Part shown: piece by piece, positions 15,802 through 28,794 of the stretch | Numbering within the stretch: position 1 is the stretch's first letter | Layout: every line of letters begins with the position of its first letter | Source of the DNA: Perca fluviatilis | Lineage: Eukaryota; Chordata; Actinopteri; Perciformes; Percidae | Assembly (NCBI RefSeq): GCF_010015445.1 | Contig: NC_053118.1 | Span: forward strand, 20,325,437-20,389,436 | DNA: 64,000 nt | Direction: 5' to 3' | Position numbers and translations under genes: made by a program | The notes under the pieces: generated by a model | What the model saw: the letters and a program-made list of their open reading frames with translations, nothing else | What the model was told of the DNA's origin: nothing | Databases searched by the model: none

Positions 15802-18459
15802 GTCTTTTGAAAGAGAGCAGGGAGTCTGAGGCCTGACAGCTCAGGCTGACCAGTAGACTCCTGGCCTTAGGTTCCCATTTTCCTTGCTGAGCCCCCAGTT
15901 CATGAGCAACAGGCCCCCACTATAGCAGGAGCCCTCTTCTTCTTTGGTGTTGTGGAGGACACACGGCCCATTAGCAGAGTGTGTTGTTCATTGTCTGCTG
16001 TCAGCTGTGTGGTTCCACAACAGCATTGATCAGCCGGGAGGCCCAACATTAGTCAGTCAGCGTTGCCAGGCTCTCCTAGGAAACCCCCTGCACCTCCTCC
16101 CCAGTCACTGCAAACAGGTCAACTGACTGGCGCAGACAGACCTTCCCAGGGAATCATTCATCCGCTGTGGGTGAAAACAGTGAACCTCGCTCTGCTGTGT
16201 AGTGGGAAAGAGAAGCAGACATGCTTTTAGAAGCTCAAGCTACAAGTAAACCATTGATCAATGTTTTGCTTATGAGCTACATTAAAAAAAACATACAAAT
16301 CATAAGCATAAGCAGCAAAACAAAAGTGCCTCACTTTGGATGCGGAGCAGGGGTGGTCTGCTAAAGGTGTGAACATTTTGACCCCACTAATACGCTTGGG
16401 TCAGAGGGCAAACTATATAAAACACGGGAACCTTAAATGTTTATGTTCGACTGTGTAACTGATCCCTGCTGGCTGTTTTTCTAGGGATAGCAGATATTTC
16501 TGCCTGTATATACATATATTTATATAGAAATATATGTATATGTAAATACAAGGCACATGTTTTAAGTGAATGATCTAGTAGAAAACACTGTTATGTGTTA
16601 TATGTATTGTATGTTAGGTACATTTACAACATTGAAGTATTGATTACATTTTGATGCATGAATAATAATGATCCAATACTATAATACCAAAAATTCCCAG
16701 AGGCCATTCTGAATGATTTTTATTTTTGACACTTGGTTACCAATACTTGTATACTTCAAGTCAAACCTTTAATGCAGGATATTTACTTGTAATTGAGTGT
16801 TTTTTTATAGCGTGGTATTGCTACTTTGACTTAACACTGCCATTATATAAGTAGACATATAAAATACATGAAATACAATATAAAAACAGCAGTCAAATGT
16901 CAGGTCTGGGAAACGACAGCACTTGAGGCTGGTATAATTCTTGCATCCTGAGTCTGACGTGTCTGGTAAGGCCATCAGTGGGAGTGTGACCCCCCCCCCC
17001 CTTCCAGTACCTTGTAGAGCAGCAGCTGTTTCTCTGCTCTGTCCATCAGGTCAGTTGTTAACTTGGTGCGTTGGGAGCTAGACAAGTGCAGATGAGAGCT
17101 TGATTCCAAGGAGCAACTGCAAGCCAACACGCTGTTCCCAGAATGTCAGAGGGGTTTTGGTGGTGACAGATACAATATGCAAGCTTCAGTCATTCTGAGG
17201 GTGGATGTGCCTTCACACTATCCTTAACACTCCCCTCCCCTCTCTGTCAGTAGCACACACTTTCCCTAAAAATCATGCCTACCTTCACCCATTTATTGAA
17301 TTTCTACACTCCCATACTCCCACTTGGTCAATTTATAGACCTTAGCATGTGCATAATCCCACGGTGGAAAAACTCCAGAGGCTTGCACACTGTCTTTCTG
17401 GATGGTGTTTCTCATATAAGCATTTATATTGCTCTTTCAGTACAAGCTCTCTCCTTGCCCTCTACTACCGACTAAACCATACACGGCCTTCCCATTACTC
17501 TCTGCTGATAGACAGCTTAAATATATTTGGGATCACTTCACTATTGTTTATGATGCTATTATGGTAATAGGGCTCTACAGTGCTGCCACTACTACACAAC
17601 GGGCAAGTTCATGTGGTCTCCATTACGCAGACACAAACCACTCTCCTCACACCTGACTGTCAAGGTCCTTCACATTAGCCCTGACATTCCTGTGATCCAT
17701 TAAACATAATTAGGATTTTTCTTTCAAAAACCTTGACTTTTCAACTGTGGCATCACAACATTTTCTCAACCTCCTCCTCTCCAGTTGACTTTTGATGATT
17801 TTGGATGTGGAAAAGTGTGTTTGTTTAGATCTCATTTGTCTGTGATTGCCATGTTTGTCTACATCTTCTACATTTAAAAACTTGAACATGCCAGTCTGCC
17901 TGTTGACAGTAGGCCTAACTCGGCACCAATTTGAAGAAACCACTCTAAAACCAGTGCCAGGAAGCTAAGAGGTATAAGCAAGCATTTGTTTGAAACTGGC
18001 GTGTGCCCAGCTGCCTTCCTCAATCTTCCCTCAGGTTTCCCTTGGTGACTCTTTGTGTGCAAGAGTGTGGCCTGAGTGTGTGCTGGTGTGTCTGCATGTG
18101 TTTATGTGTGTGTGACCGAGAGTGTGCAAGTGTGTTTAGGAGGTGCTGTTTCCCACAGCCCTGATCTAATTCCGTGGTAACTCAATCTCCGTGTGAGCGC
18201 TTCCCGGCGAGTGTTCTCCCACCCGTCCACAGTCTCTCTCTGACTGGCTGAGTGGCTGAGTGTGTCTGACAGAGGCCGGCTTAGTCCCATTGGACCCCCC
18301 TCCGCCTCCGTCCTACCCACCCTCCCATCAGGATTGATTTACTATGTCAACCGTTGGGGCTGTCGGCAGCAGCGACGCTCGCAGCCGTGCCTGCATCCTG
18401 TGTGCACACCATCCTGACATCTTATACCTGACATTCAACAACTGCTGCAGTGAAGCTTG

Positions 18460-18461
18460 CG

Positions 18462-18521
<60 letters not shown>
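18460..18521. repeat. (GT)n microsatellite
   Basis: About 60 bp of nearly pure GT dinucleotides. Confidence 0.95.
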
Positions 18522-19472
18522 GGGAGGGGGGGCATCTGGGCGATGTTTCTCTGTGTGTGAGATCATGCCTTGTCATGCTTTATTCAAACAGAATGTATGT
18601 GTATGTAAAAAGGTATTAACTTTGCTGCATATATATACATGAGCTATATAAGACAGAGAAAATACCACCCATGCTGGTCTAAAATAGCTTGTTTGACTGA
18701 GGGAAATGTCTCCCAGACAACTTCCACACAACAATGTTATCCTATGGGCCACAGCTTCCTGTCTGTCCCCTCTGGTTCCAGTCAGCACCCAGGCGCTATA
18801 TTGGGCAGGGACCAGACCAGGCCTAAGACCCATTCCCACTGTTTAATTGTAATACACCCGCCTTCTCATTCTTTACTTTCCTGCCTTTGTTGGCATCCAT
18901 TCTCCCTGTGCTTTTTGGATAGGTAAAGTCAGGGAGGATATGTTGACTTCCTTGTTTCTTTGTTTAGCAGACGTTTTTTTAAAATCTTTTTTTTTCTGAG
19001 GACAGCTCCTCAGGTCATAATACTGACACCAGGATCTCAGCACCAGCTGCCAATGACAGGGCTTATGGTCAATTACAGGGCATGAACAGCATTTAGAAAA
19101 GATTCAAACAAAACGTTGAACTCCGATATGGATATCCTTGTGTGCTGGCTTTAAATAAATGTCAATGACCTGAGTCACACTTGCATAAATAAAAATCTAT
19201 TTCATGAGGTTTTTCACAATGGTGCACACTCCTTCACAATGGTCCCTGACAATTATATTGTTTATAAGGTTTAACAGTATGCTGCCCATTACCAGTTAAG
19301 TTATGCAGGTCTACAATAGAGGGAAGGCAGATCACAAGACTGGTTTCCCAAATAAGCGCAACAGGAGACAGCACGTGATGTCCACACAGAGAAAGGAGGA
19401 CCGCGGAGCAAGCTACTTTTAAGGCCACACATTGTGTTGCCACAGGAAAACATTGTTTGCATATCAATGGAG

Positions 19473-19475
19473 AGT

Positions 19476-19520
<45 letters not shown>

Positions 19521-19549
19521 TGTGTGTGTGTGTGTTTGTGTGTGTGTGG
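19473..19549. repeat. (GT)n microsatellite, interrupted
   Basis: About 75 bp of GT with TTT and TAT interruptions. A smaller pure GT tract lies nearby at 19695-19718. Confidence 0.95.
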
Positions 19550-21797
19550 AGAAAGAGAGCAAAGGTAGGGGGAAGTTTGGAGCTCTAATTGAAATGTATC
19601 TTCTGGTTTACATCACGCAAAGGGAACCTCACAGGCACTAGCCATATGAATTATTAGTCGAGTTCAGCTGTAGACAATTATTTATGGTTTTTTTTGTGTG
19701 TGTGTGTGTGTGTGTGTAACTTTATTCTGCCTTTTGGATGTAGTCCTACAAGCATCTCTCCTGCGTTTGTAATAGTTGTGTCCCTGTACCATTTTTCTTC
19801 ATGTGGACATACATAAATGGTTAAAATGTGTGTGTACAAGACATGATTGGTCACTGTCAGGGGAAATCTAAGTTTTAGAATAGGTCTGTCGCTGAAGGTC
19901 AACTATTAGTCCTTCACATTACCTCAAATACCCAGGCAAAGGTTTTTGGGGGGCTTGTGATGCAATTTGGAATCAAATCTAAATATCTGACTATGAGTAC
20001 CTATATTTTTAGAAAGAACTGAGAAGCAGAAAAGAGTCATTTCATGGTATGTCTTTTTTATTTTCAAGCCGGCTCCTTTCCCAGTGGATGCTCTGTGCCA
20101 GCTGTCTGCGCTGCAGTAAAGTACTGCTTTCCCAAGCTCCAACCTGTGGGAAAATCTGTTGTGGCCAGTAATTGATTCCGCCCTGCCAGCCCCATTACTC
20201 TCCACTGCAGTCAAAATGCCAGTGATCTGCAGAAAGCCTGTTAGCACAGCCCCTTTACTCTTTCTTTCTCTCTCTCTCTCTCTCTCTCACTCACACAAAC
20301 ATGCATCAGAATCCCACCAAGTCCTACTGTTAATTCCATTGCTACAATTATCTGTCTCTATAGATTATTTTGACTCTATAATCCTCATGCTTTGTGCAAT
20401 CTTTCATCTTTTCCTTTTTACAATTCATCGTGTCCATATCAAGTTATAATGTTACTTTTAATGTCTACTGTTGTCTTTTTTTGTTCTTTCGACAATTTTT
20501 GTTAAAATCATTGAAACACTGACAACAATAAAAGTGTGTTTTCTATTTATCTGGCAATCCTTGGCAACATATGTTTAATTGTACAAAAAACTATGTAACT
20601 GCATCACTGACCTTCATTTTCTTCAAGTCTTAGCATCCGTTGTAAAAACAAATTAAAATGGCATATTACACCTTGTTACATGCATCTACTGCTATCTAGT
20701 TCACCCCACAGTCATATGTCCATTTGACTTAAAGATTATTTAAATTGAAAGGAAAGGTTAGAGAGTACCTTCCAATTTACCAGGGAGATGCCACAGATAT
20801 TTATGATATCTGTCATCGTCTTGAGAGGGATGAAAGTCTTGGTTACTTGGCTGCAGATCTGTATGGAAGAACCCCCTAAAACCCCCTCCCTTAAAGTGTG
20901 TCATGAAATATTAAGTGCAGTCATCTGCTGAGATGGTTGACTTAATTGTCACAGCCTAACACTTACCACATGTCTAAATAAAGGTAAGTGCTCCCCCCTT
21001 CCAATTAATCTTCAATTAGGGGTTCTGCTCTGTGCCTCTGCTTTTGTGTTTTCCAGTCCCAGCTCAGCAGGTGGGGTTTTGGGGGGTACTGTGTGTGCGT
21101 GTGTGTGTGAGGGATTATATGAGGATTTGCAGGCTCTGGAGGGGACACAGGACACATGATGACTGTCATGCTGTCTCAAGACTATCACTTCTTGCAACAC
21201 CAATGACATGGCAACACTTTGAACACAGCCTATAAAGCTTTAGCAGAAAGCATATTATATTGACCCATAGAAAATAATCGTTCCATGTGAGATGCAGAGA
21301 GACATGAGACGCCCAAAGCCAAGTGATTTATCAGGGATTCTCATGACTCTGGCTGGTTTTATATAACTACCAGCTGAGGGGTGCACTTTCCCATTTTGTA
21401 AGGGGTCAGGAGGCCGCCCTCTAAGCACTGTGGCAGTTGTTTTTCACATAAGAATTCCAGCCCACTGTTGGGGGATCTAAGAGAGCATAAAAGAGAAGCA
21501 GAGAACTGTACAGTATGCATCACTTTAGCTCCTGGTGAACCCTCCGCCCACTGTCCTCTGCACCCGGTGGCTGTGCCCCATGGGCACCTCTCCCTGTATC
21601 GACAGAACAAGCAGTGTCTCTGTTAGGGGCAGTCACCCGCCCCCCTCATGCCTCTCCAGCCCCACTGTCGGTGTGCTGCAAACCAGAAGCCTGAGGCACA
21701 GGGAGCGTGTGGGATAAAGGGATGAGAGAGAAGATCAAAGCAGAAAGCATGAAACAGCTCAAAGCACACAAGCAAGAGGCACCTCTCTGACCCCCGC

Positions 21798-21801
21798 CAC
21801 A

Positions 21802-21863
<62 letters not shown>

Positions 21864-21868
21864 TACAC
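21798..21868. repeat. (CA)n microsatellite
   Basis: About 55 bp of pure CA followed by a degenerate CATATACACATACAC tail. Confidence 0.95.
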
Positions 21869-22237
21869 TGCTGTGCTGAACGATAGACGCCACCCTGGCC
21901 TCTAGTTTCACCTCATCCAGCAGCCGTGTAAAAAGGCAAAGATGAGAGGGCACGTCGCTCAGGTCGTGTGAGCCTCTCAGCAGATGGTTGGAACCTGCTG
22001 GAACCAGACCAGAACTGATGCCTGTAGCGCACTACATTACACTACACTATTGTTAAAATCTGATGCAAAAGACATGGCATTACTAAAACATTTCAATTAA
22101 AGAAAAATGTTTTAAATGAAAAATCATGACTCAGGTGCATCAATCAAGAGGTCTCCTAAAAATGATTAAATCATCTGTGGGGTTTGGTTAAAAAAGTAAA
22201 CAGATTATGGACATGTCTCAACTAGTACATGAAAGAC

Positions 22238-22640
22238 ACTGATTCAATTCAATTCAATTCAATTTATTTACAGTATCAAATCATATCAAGAGTTATCTCA
22301 AGACATGTTACAGATAGAGTAGGTCTAGATCACACTCTATAATTTACAAAGACCCAACAATTCCAGTAATTACCCCAAGAGCAAGCATTTAGTGCAACAG
22401 TGGCGAGGTAAAACTTCCTTTTATGCAGAAACCTGGATTAGTGAGGAAAGCTTCCTTTTAGGGAGAAACCTCGGACAGACCCGGGCTCTTGGTGGGCGGT
22501 TGTCTGACGGTGCCGGTTGGGGGTACGATGAACGGTGGCAATTATAGTCACAATAAAGATAATGGAACTATGACTAGAAATAGTAGTTGTAATAGTTCAT
22601 GGTGTAGCAGAGCACTGCAGGGCATAGCAGTGCACTGATA
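22238..22640 (+). repeat. Dispersed spiny-rayed fish repeat
   Basis: It begins with an (ATTCA)n tract and continues with the well-known blocks AGAGTTATCTCAAGACA, ACAGATAGAGTAGGTCTAGA, AGCAAGCATTTAGTGCAACA, CAGTGGCGAGGTAAAACTTC, GAAACCTCGGACAGACC and GGCTCTTGGTGGGCGG, then a TAGTCACAATAAAGATAATG tail. I recognise this high-copy family from other fish sequences. Its class is not evident and no frame is coding. The right end is approximate. Confidence 0.75.
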
Positions 22641-25500
22641 AAAGGCCTTTCATAGATGTCTACATGGAGGAAATGTATCCCCTACCTCAGGCAAAAGCTT
22701 ACCCTGAACAGAATAGACAGTTTACGCTTAGAAGGAAGGGGAATACAATGAATATACTCAAAGTGTAAATGACTTACAGTACATGATCTGAAAATAGGTG
22801 TTATTTAAATTTGTTGTGCCCTTTTTATTTAATGTACTTTAAAAAGCACCACCCCTCTGCCATATTCTCACAGTGTCAGATCATTGGCTGCAGGGAGTTG
22901 CAGCAAAGTTCACCGTCAACATGAGCAGCCATGACCGCAGTTTTACCTGCCGGCATATAAAGCTGTAGTTTAGGTTTATAACGAGCCCAGTCAGACTTGT
23001 GAACTCCCCCTTGGCCCTGAGGATCCTCTCTCCATTATTCATAAGTCCTCAGGTTGGACCCTGGGAACAAGCTGAGTGAGGCCCTGTGTCAATACGAAAC
23101 ACTGGCCGCCACAATGGGCTCTGCCTCCAACTACACTGTTGACAGACACCAACACAAAGGAGCTGAAAGGGGTCCCCCTCCGTTCTCACACACACTGAAG
23201 AATGAGTCAGTGTGCTGCCGCTCAGAGATGTGTTTGTACAGTATATACAGCTTTTGTCCATGGCCACTGTTCTCCCATCAATGGGGGCTGAAGTGTTGAT
23301 GAAAATCAGGAGGAAAGGACTTCTCTGTGGCTGCCAGTGAGAGTTCATGTTCATTAGATGGGCTCTGCGCCTGCTGGATGGCACCTGTATGTACGCAGAA
23401 AAACCCCGGGTGACAGAACAACAAGTAATCAGCTTAGTGGATTGGTAAACAACATTCCATGATATATCACAGCCCGGACTCTTTGACTATCACATATCAT
23501 TACTGCCTGTCATTGACATTATTGAATAATTAATGCATTGGCACCATGAAATAAAATATTGCAGCCATGTGTATCATTACGGCCTTTCTATATGGCATGC
23601 ATTGATTCCAGTTTCTCTGGTTTCATATTGACGGCTAATTTTGCATTAAACATCAAGCATCTGCCGAGATAAAAGAGGGAATCCACCTCAAAAGGGTTGT
23701 CACATACGTTATTAATACAGATGAGCATCTCACATCCAAAGCTAGTAACTAGAACTAAATTATGATGGCATGCAGAACCTGGTGCCATAGTGACTCTTTT
23801 GGGGATGCAAACTAACTGTTCTTCTGCTTCGAACAGGATAAAAATGGGCTCTCAGGGGACATTTCACTGCACCCATATTCACTGTCAGCAGCTCCATTAT
23901 TATTATGCTTAGTTATTATATAACCGAAAGAGCTTTGCTATTTCCGTTTGAACTATTTTTGGCTTTTGATAAAAAAAAGGTTCTTTTTTAATCTCAGAAT
24001 ATAATTGCATGCTCGTGCAGGGTTAAAGTCCTGTCTATATACATTGTGTATCTACTGCATTAAAACAGACAATGCACAGCTTGCAAAAGCAACTAATTCC
24101 TGGAAACTTGTTTCTTTTGTCTTTTCTTCATAGGCTTAAATGTTTGAAAAACCATTTCATAAGTTACAGGCAGTGACAAATCAGTTTCTAGTGGTTTTAT
24201 AAAGCACCACTTTGCTCCTAAATAATGTCTGAAATAAATTTTAGACCCAAATGTGAAGGGGACTAGGGACTAGTGACACTAGGGAGATGTGACACAGCGC
24301 ACTCATCTGAGCTACATCGGATTTGCTCTGAGCATCTCTAACATTTCTGTCTGTAGACTCTTCCACTTTGATATCCTTGAGACATTCATCAGCAGCACTC
24401 ACAAACTCTTATATCACCTTACACAACCCAAATGAAAACAATGGGTTTGCAGGCTGTTTCTCTTGGTTTTATTGTTTGATAAACCACACTGCATTTTACA
24501 TTGCACTGGCTTTTATATAGAGAGGATTTAGATTAAATAAATTAATACATAAATTAATAAAATCTCATCTATTGTACAGAGTCTCGTTGACCTCTTGTTC
24601 AGGACATATTGTCTTACTACGTTTAATATTGTTGAACTATATCGGGACAGCTACTCAAACAGCAGAACAGAAGAATTTTTTTTATTTTGTATTTTCTTTT
24701 CTCTCAAATGCAACACTAACTCACATGCCTTTGGGTATGTTTTGTATTTTGGATTATGTGTTTTAAAAGGCCCAATATATTGCCTACTGTAATGTGTTAC
24801 TGAAATCATTAGGGGGCAGTTACACAACAGTCTGACATTTGAACACAAATCCACTGATGTATTATTGTTTTCTGCTACAGTGTTAACACAGTTTTGGTAT
24901 ACAATACCTTACCTTTTGCAATCCTAATTAAATGTCAAGCAATTCAATTGTAAATGCAGTGTACATGCTATAATAAAGTAGAGAAAATATAGTATACAAG
25001 AGGAATGAACATGAAGACAATGACGAATGTTTAACTTTAATTTGGAGATCCATTTCAACATTTACATATTTTACAAAGTGTGCTAAAAATGCTCAGTTAT
25101 GAACAGAACCTCTAAGAACAGTTTTATTTGCTTTTCAAAGGCGCTATCTTCTGGTCAAAACTAGTATTACACTACAAAGTTTATTTGACTATCATGTTTG
25201 CTATTGTTCATTGTTGAAGTTAAGGTTTATTATAACTTATGCCTACTTATTTAGCCTATTTTATGATGATGTTTATTTGCACAATAAAGGATCATATCTG
25301 GCTGCTGAAGATGTTTGTTAATGTTGTTGACAAAAACAATTTCAGCTCCATTAATGCTGAAGTCAGCAGAACCGGGCAAAGCTCACATTTTCATTCCTAC
25401 CAAACGCATCATCAAAAGCTGATTTATAACGCACGCCCCCTAATCTGCCCGTTTCCATGGCAACGTCAGCGCCTGCTCTCGAATGGTTATCCATCAATCA

Positions 25501-25623
25501 AGCACGTGTTTGACCAGCCTTTAAATAAGTCATTTCCCCCCTGAACGCCCGTTTCTCTGCGCTTTCTCAGTGAAACAGGAGAGCCTAACGTATCTAGCTA
25601 GTCTGAGCGTTATCTTCACCATC
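25501..25623 (+). promoter_or_regulatory. fabp11: Putative fabp11 core promoter and 5' UTR
   Basis: A TATA-like TTAAATA lies at 25521-25527, about 100 nt before the start codon. A perfect E-box CACGTG is at 25503-25508. Spacing suits transcription starting near 25550. Confidence 0.45.
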
Positions 25624-26710
25624 ATGGTTGAGCAGTTTATCGGAACCTGGACTCTGACTGCCAGCGAGAACTTTGATGAATACATGAAGGCGATCGGTAT
25701 AGTCCTATCTAATTCTCTAGATTGATTAATGTATGCTTTTGTTATGTTAAATGATGCGTTGAAAGCTTAGTTTAATTGTGGAAGTTGGGGTGGCATTTTA
25801 TTGAACTGTATGCACTTTACCCCATGGCCCGCTGATGCACTTTATGGGCTGCTGATTCCCTGAAATATTTGTCGCTTTGTTTTTAAAGAACTGATTTGAT
25901 TTCTTATCCTCTTTATTCTATATTTAAAAGTTTCTTTTTTTTTAATCCTAGGCTAATGAATTACTGCCACTGTCCTATTGCTGGTCCTGAGAGCGAATTT
26001 TGTTCTCAGTGTGTCTAACATGCTGGATGACAATAAATTGAATCTTTAGCAACACGTTACGTTTTACCAAGCCATATAGTAACCGCATTTAACCCTCGTT
26101 GTGTTTAAGGTGTGAGCTTCGCCACCCGGCAGATAGGCAACATGGCAAAGCCTAACTTGGTGATCCGCGTGGATGATGCCGGGCTAGTTTCACTTATGTC
26201 GGAGACTACTTTCAAGACCACTGAGATCAAGTTCAAACTGAACGAAGAATTCGACGAGACGACTGCAGACGGCCGAAAGACCAAGGTGCGTTTCTTTTGT
26301 TTTTTTTTTTTTCTTTAAATCATCCGCCTGGTTTTATCGTCTAGCCTAGTATTCTCGTGCCTCTAACAGTCAAACTTTCTCTCCATTTATTTTTTTTGTT
26401 AGACTATAATCACTTTTGAGAATGGAAAACTTGTGCAGCAACAGACTTGGGATGGAAAGAAAACTACTCTAGAACGAGAGATTCAAGAGGGAAAACTAAC
26501 CGCTGTGAGTAATTGAGCAACTCCATGCTATTTAAGATTAGGCCATGCGGTTTGTGGATGGTAGCTTTTACTTTCCTGATGTGAAGTGGTTGTTTGAATT
26601 AAAAATGAGCTTATCCTTCGATTTTAATGTAAGATTTCTGACCATTGTCTCAACAGAAATGTATCATGGATGACGTTGTTGCAGTGAGGACCTATGAGAA
26701 AAGAGCGTAA
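25624..26710 (+). CDS. fabp11: Fatty acid-binding protein, FABP4-like (teleost fabp11) (4 exons)
   Basis: Small cytosolic beta-barrel carrier of long-chain fatty acids. The four exons follow the invariant iLBP layout: 25624-25696, 26110-26285, 26403-26504 and 26657-26710, totalling 405 nt and 134 residues (human FABP4 has 132). Diagnostic features are the N-terminal [20 protein letters not shown], the family signature around GTW, the helix-turn-helix lid, [16 protein letters not shown], and the ligand-carboxylate triad R108 (LEREI) and R128-x-Y130 (VRTYEK) near the C-terminus. NMAKPN matches the FABP4/5/8/9 subfamily, represented in teleosts by fabp11. A poly(A) signal AATAAA is at 26765-26770, only 55 nt after the stop codon. 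Mammals have a tandem FABP cluster in the matching region, but only this one copy is present here. The a or b paralogue is undecided. Confidence 0.92.
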
Positions 26711-26764
26711 TTAAACCTCCAAAGTGGTTTAGACTTGACCCCCTGAGCTACTGTCAAACATGTC

Positions 26765-26770
26765 AATAAA
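26765..26770 (+). terminator. fabp11: fabp11 poly(A) signal
   Basis: Canonical AATAAA shortly after the stop codon, followed within 30 nt by GT-rich sequence (TGTGTAGTTGTG). Confidence 0.65.
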
Positions 26771-28794
26771 GTCTGAAGTTCAGACTCTGAACTGTGACCC
26801 TTCAATCTGTGTAGTTGTGCATGATGTAACAAATGGGTTCTTTGATGGTTCAAATGTCTTTATTTGCATGCTCCCAATCTTCTCTTCAATAGACCAGACT
26901 TTGTGCTAAATGCTAGTAGCCTACACACTTGCTGGGGTAACAAATATCCAGTTTTCCAAAACTTAAATTGACATGCATTCAGTTTTTGTTAAATTATTTT
27001 CAAACTTAGACTAATCATGAGGTCATAAATCAACCCATGACAAGTTTGTCTCAGCAAACAAGAACACTAACCTTAATTTTTAACTAGAATTGTGTGGGTT
27101 TTCCAAATTGGGGCCCAATTGCTTGTTAGTGGGCATATTTGGGTTGGTAACATTAGGATACAATGTCCAGTTGACTTTAAACTTGTTTAAAGCTATTAGA
27201 CATGGGCACGGGGCTTTACAGAGGCCTTTTGTTCAAACAAGGGGAAAGTGGTATCAGTCCTCTGACAAGGATGTGGGTGACTGGGAGGTGCGAAGGCCAA
27301 ATTCCCCACTTGGGTTCAGAGCACTGACTTCATTTGTGCCTTGTCTTGGATGCACAGATGTGGAGTTCATGCAAGTGCACATTTGTATGTGGGTTCTTTT
27401 GGACAGTAGGTTGAGGCCCAAATGTCCAGGCTTTATTGAATGATTGTGACCTTGTGCTCTGGTAACAGAGTACTGACAATGAGAAGCTGATTTTGTTTTG
27501 ACTCATTCATACATGAGACCATATCACATGCACCATTTAGGCATTTTGCACATTGACTATATAAAACTTTAAAAGTCTTTAATTTTACTTAAATGGTTTG
27601 TTTAACCCTTGTGTTGTCCTTTGGGTCACTGGGACCCGAAAGACAACCAAAGGGTTAAAATGTGTACAAATCCACAACTATTTTCCAGAGGACATTCAGT
27701 TTTCCCAACTCAGATTTTTAAATGCCCTATTAATGATTAAGCTTACTCTGGATAGCTGTGGGTGAAGGCTTTAAGCAGACATTCTTTTATAATGGTTTAA
27801 CCCATTCAAACACATCACACCATGAGCTGATGAATTCTTGTTTTAATGGTTCTTGCTTGAGCTGCTTTGTATGCGCAAACATGACAATTGTTTAAACACT
27901 TCAGACAACCTTTTCTGTAGGTTTTTCAATCCTCTGCAGATGGACACACAGCAACACATGCACAAAGTGCATACATGCTCGAATCAGTGAGAATAACTTA
28001 TTTATCCAACTTTAAGATCAAATATATCGGACAAGTCTCTGTTCTTTTAAAAATAAATGCTTTGTAGGTTACACAGTCAGCCTCATACTGGAGTTGCTGA
28101 GTCTGTTTCATGAATAAGAAATGGTCAATACATGTCTTGGACTGCTATGTATCAATAGTACATCAAAAATAAACTGCCTAAAATGTAACCAGGACATAAA
28201 AGTGATTTATCAAACTGCTTCGGAGTATCAGCCAGCAATGTGAGGTGCTTATTCCAGCAAATGTTTTGCAACAAATTATTAAAATGGTTTTGAAAACTAC
28301 GCTATATTTTTCAAATATCACATAAGTACTAATGATGTAATAACTGGATGAGGCCTCACTCAAACAAATCCAAGACCAAAAGTGATTATTTTTTATGTAT
28401 ATATATTTTTTCCTTTGTGCTGCATTACTTGGCTTGGTCCAGAGTGATAGAGAAAGACATGGCTCGGGCTTGGTCATTTGAGTTATGACGTGAATTTGAA
28501 GACTTCAAATCTCACTGCAGTTTATTTTGCAGACCCATGCTACCCCCTTACGGCTGATACTTGTAACGGCAATTATTGGACAGTACCACTATATCCTAAT
28601 AAAGGGGTGCAATGTTCACATTTAGTCGTGAAATGGACAAGGGTTTTATGAGAGTCTGTCTTTAACAAAAAACATGTAAGTCAATATACTTTAAGACAAT
28701 GTTTTCTCGATTATAATATCCACTGTACAGTTTTCTTGTCTTTGTCCAGATGAAATGATCCGGAATGACGTCTTACGTGACGCCATCATCAAAC
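26771..28794. other. fabp11-fam8a1 intergenic DNA
   Basis: No exon recognised. It contains one short hairpin repeat (27602-27659). The open frame at 27090-27443 has no recognisable domain and no supporting splice signals. The last 150 bp before the fam8a1 start codon, including TGACGT at 28767-28772, probably hold its promoter. Confidence 0.45.
27602..27659. repeat. Short imperfect hairpin repeat (CCCTTGTGTTGTC family)
   Basis: The arms AACCCTTGTGTTGTCCTTTG and CGAAAGACAACCAAAGGGTT are imperfect inverted repeats around GGGTCACTGGGACCC. TTAA flanks both sides. This type of small palindromic repeat is common in fish genomes. Confidence 0.65.

Larger units (their letters stand above)
15802..25500. 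other. Noncoding DNA between hey1 and fabp11
   Basis: Nearly 10 kb without a gene I can support. It contains CA/GT tracts (listed separately), one dispersed repeat at 22238-22640, an AT palindrome around 16508-16540, and long stretches of unique sequence, for example 23440-23800, rich in ATTA/TAAT cores. Some of it may hold hey1 regulatory elements, but that is inference. One exon-like segment at 17011-17116 (minus) is discussed in the findings. Confidence 0.5.

Noticed and set aside
27090..27443. 117-codon frame between fabp11 and fam8a1
   Set aside because: No recognisable family, no intron or promoter signals, and low-information composition.
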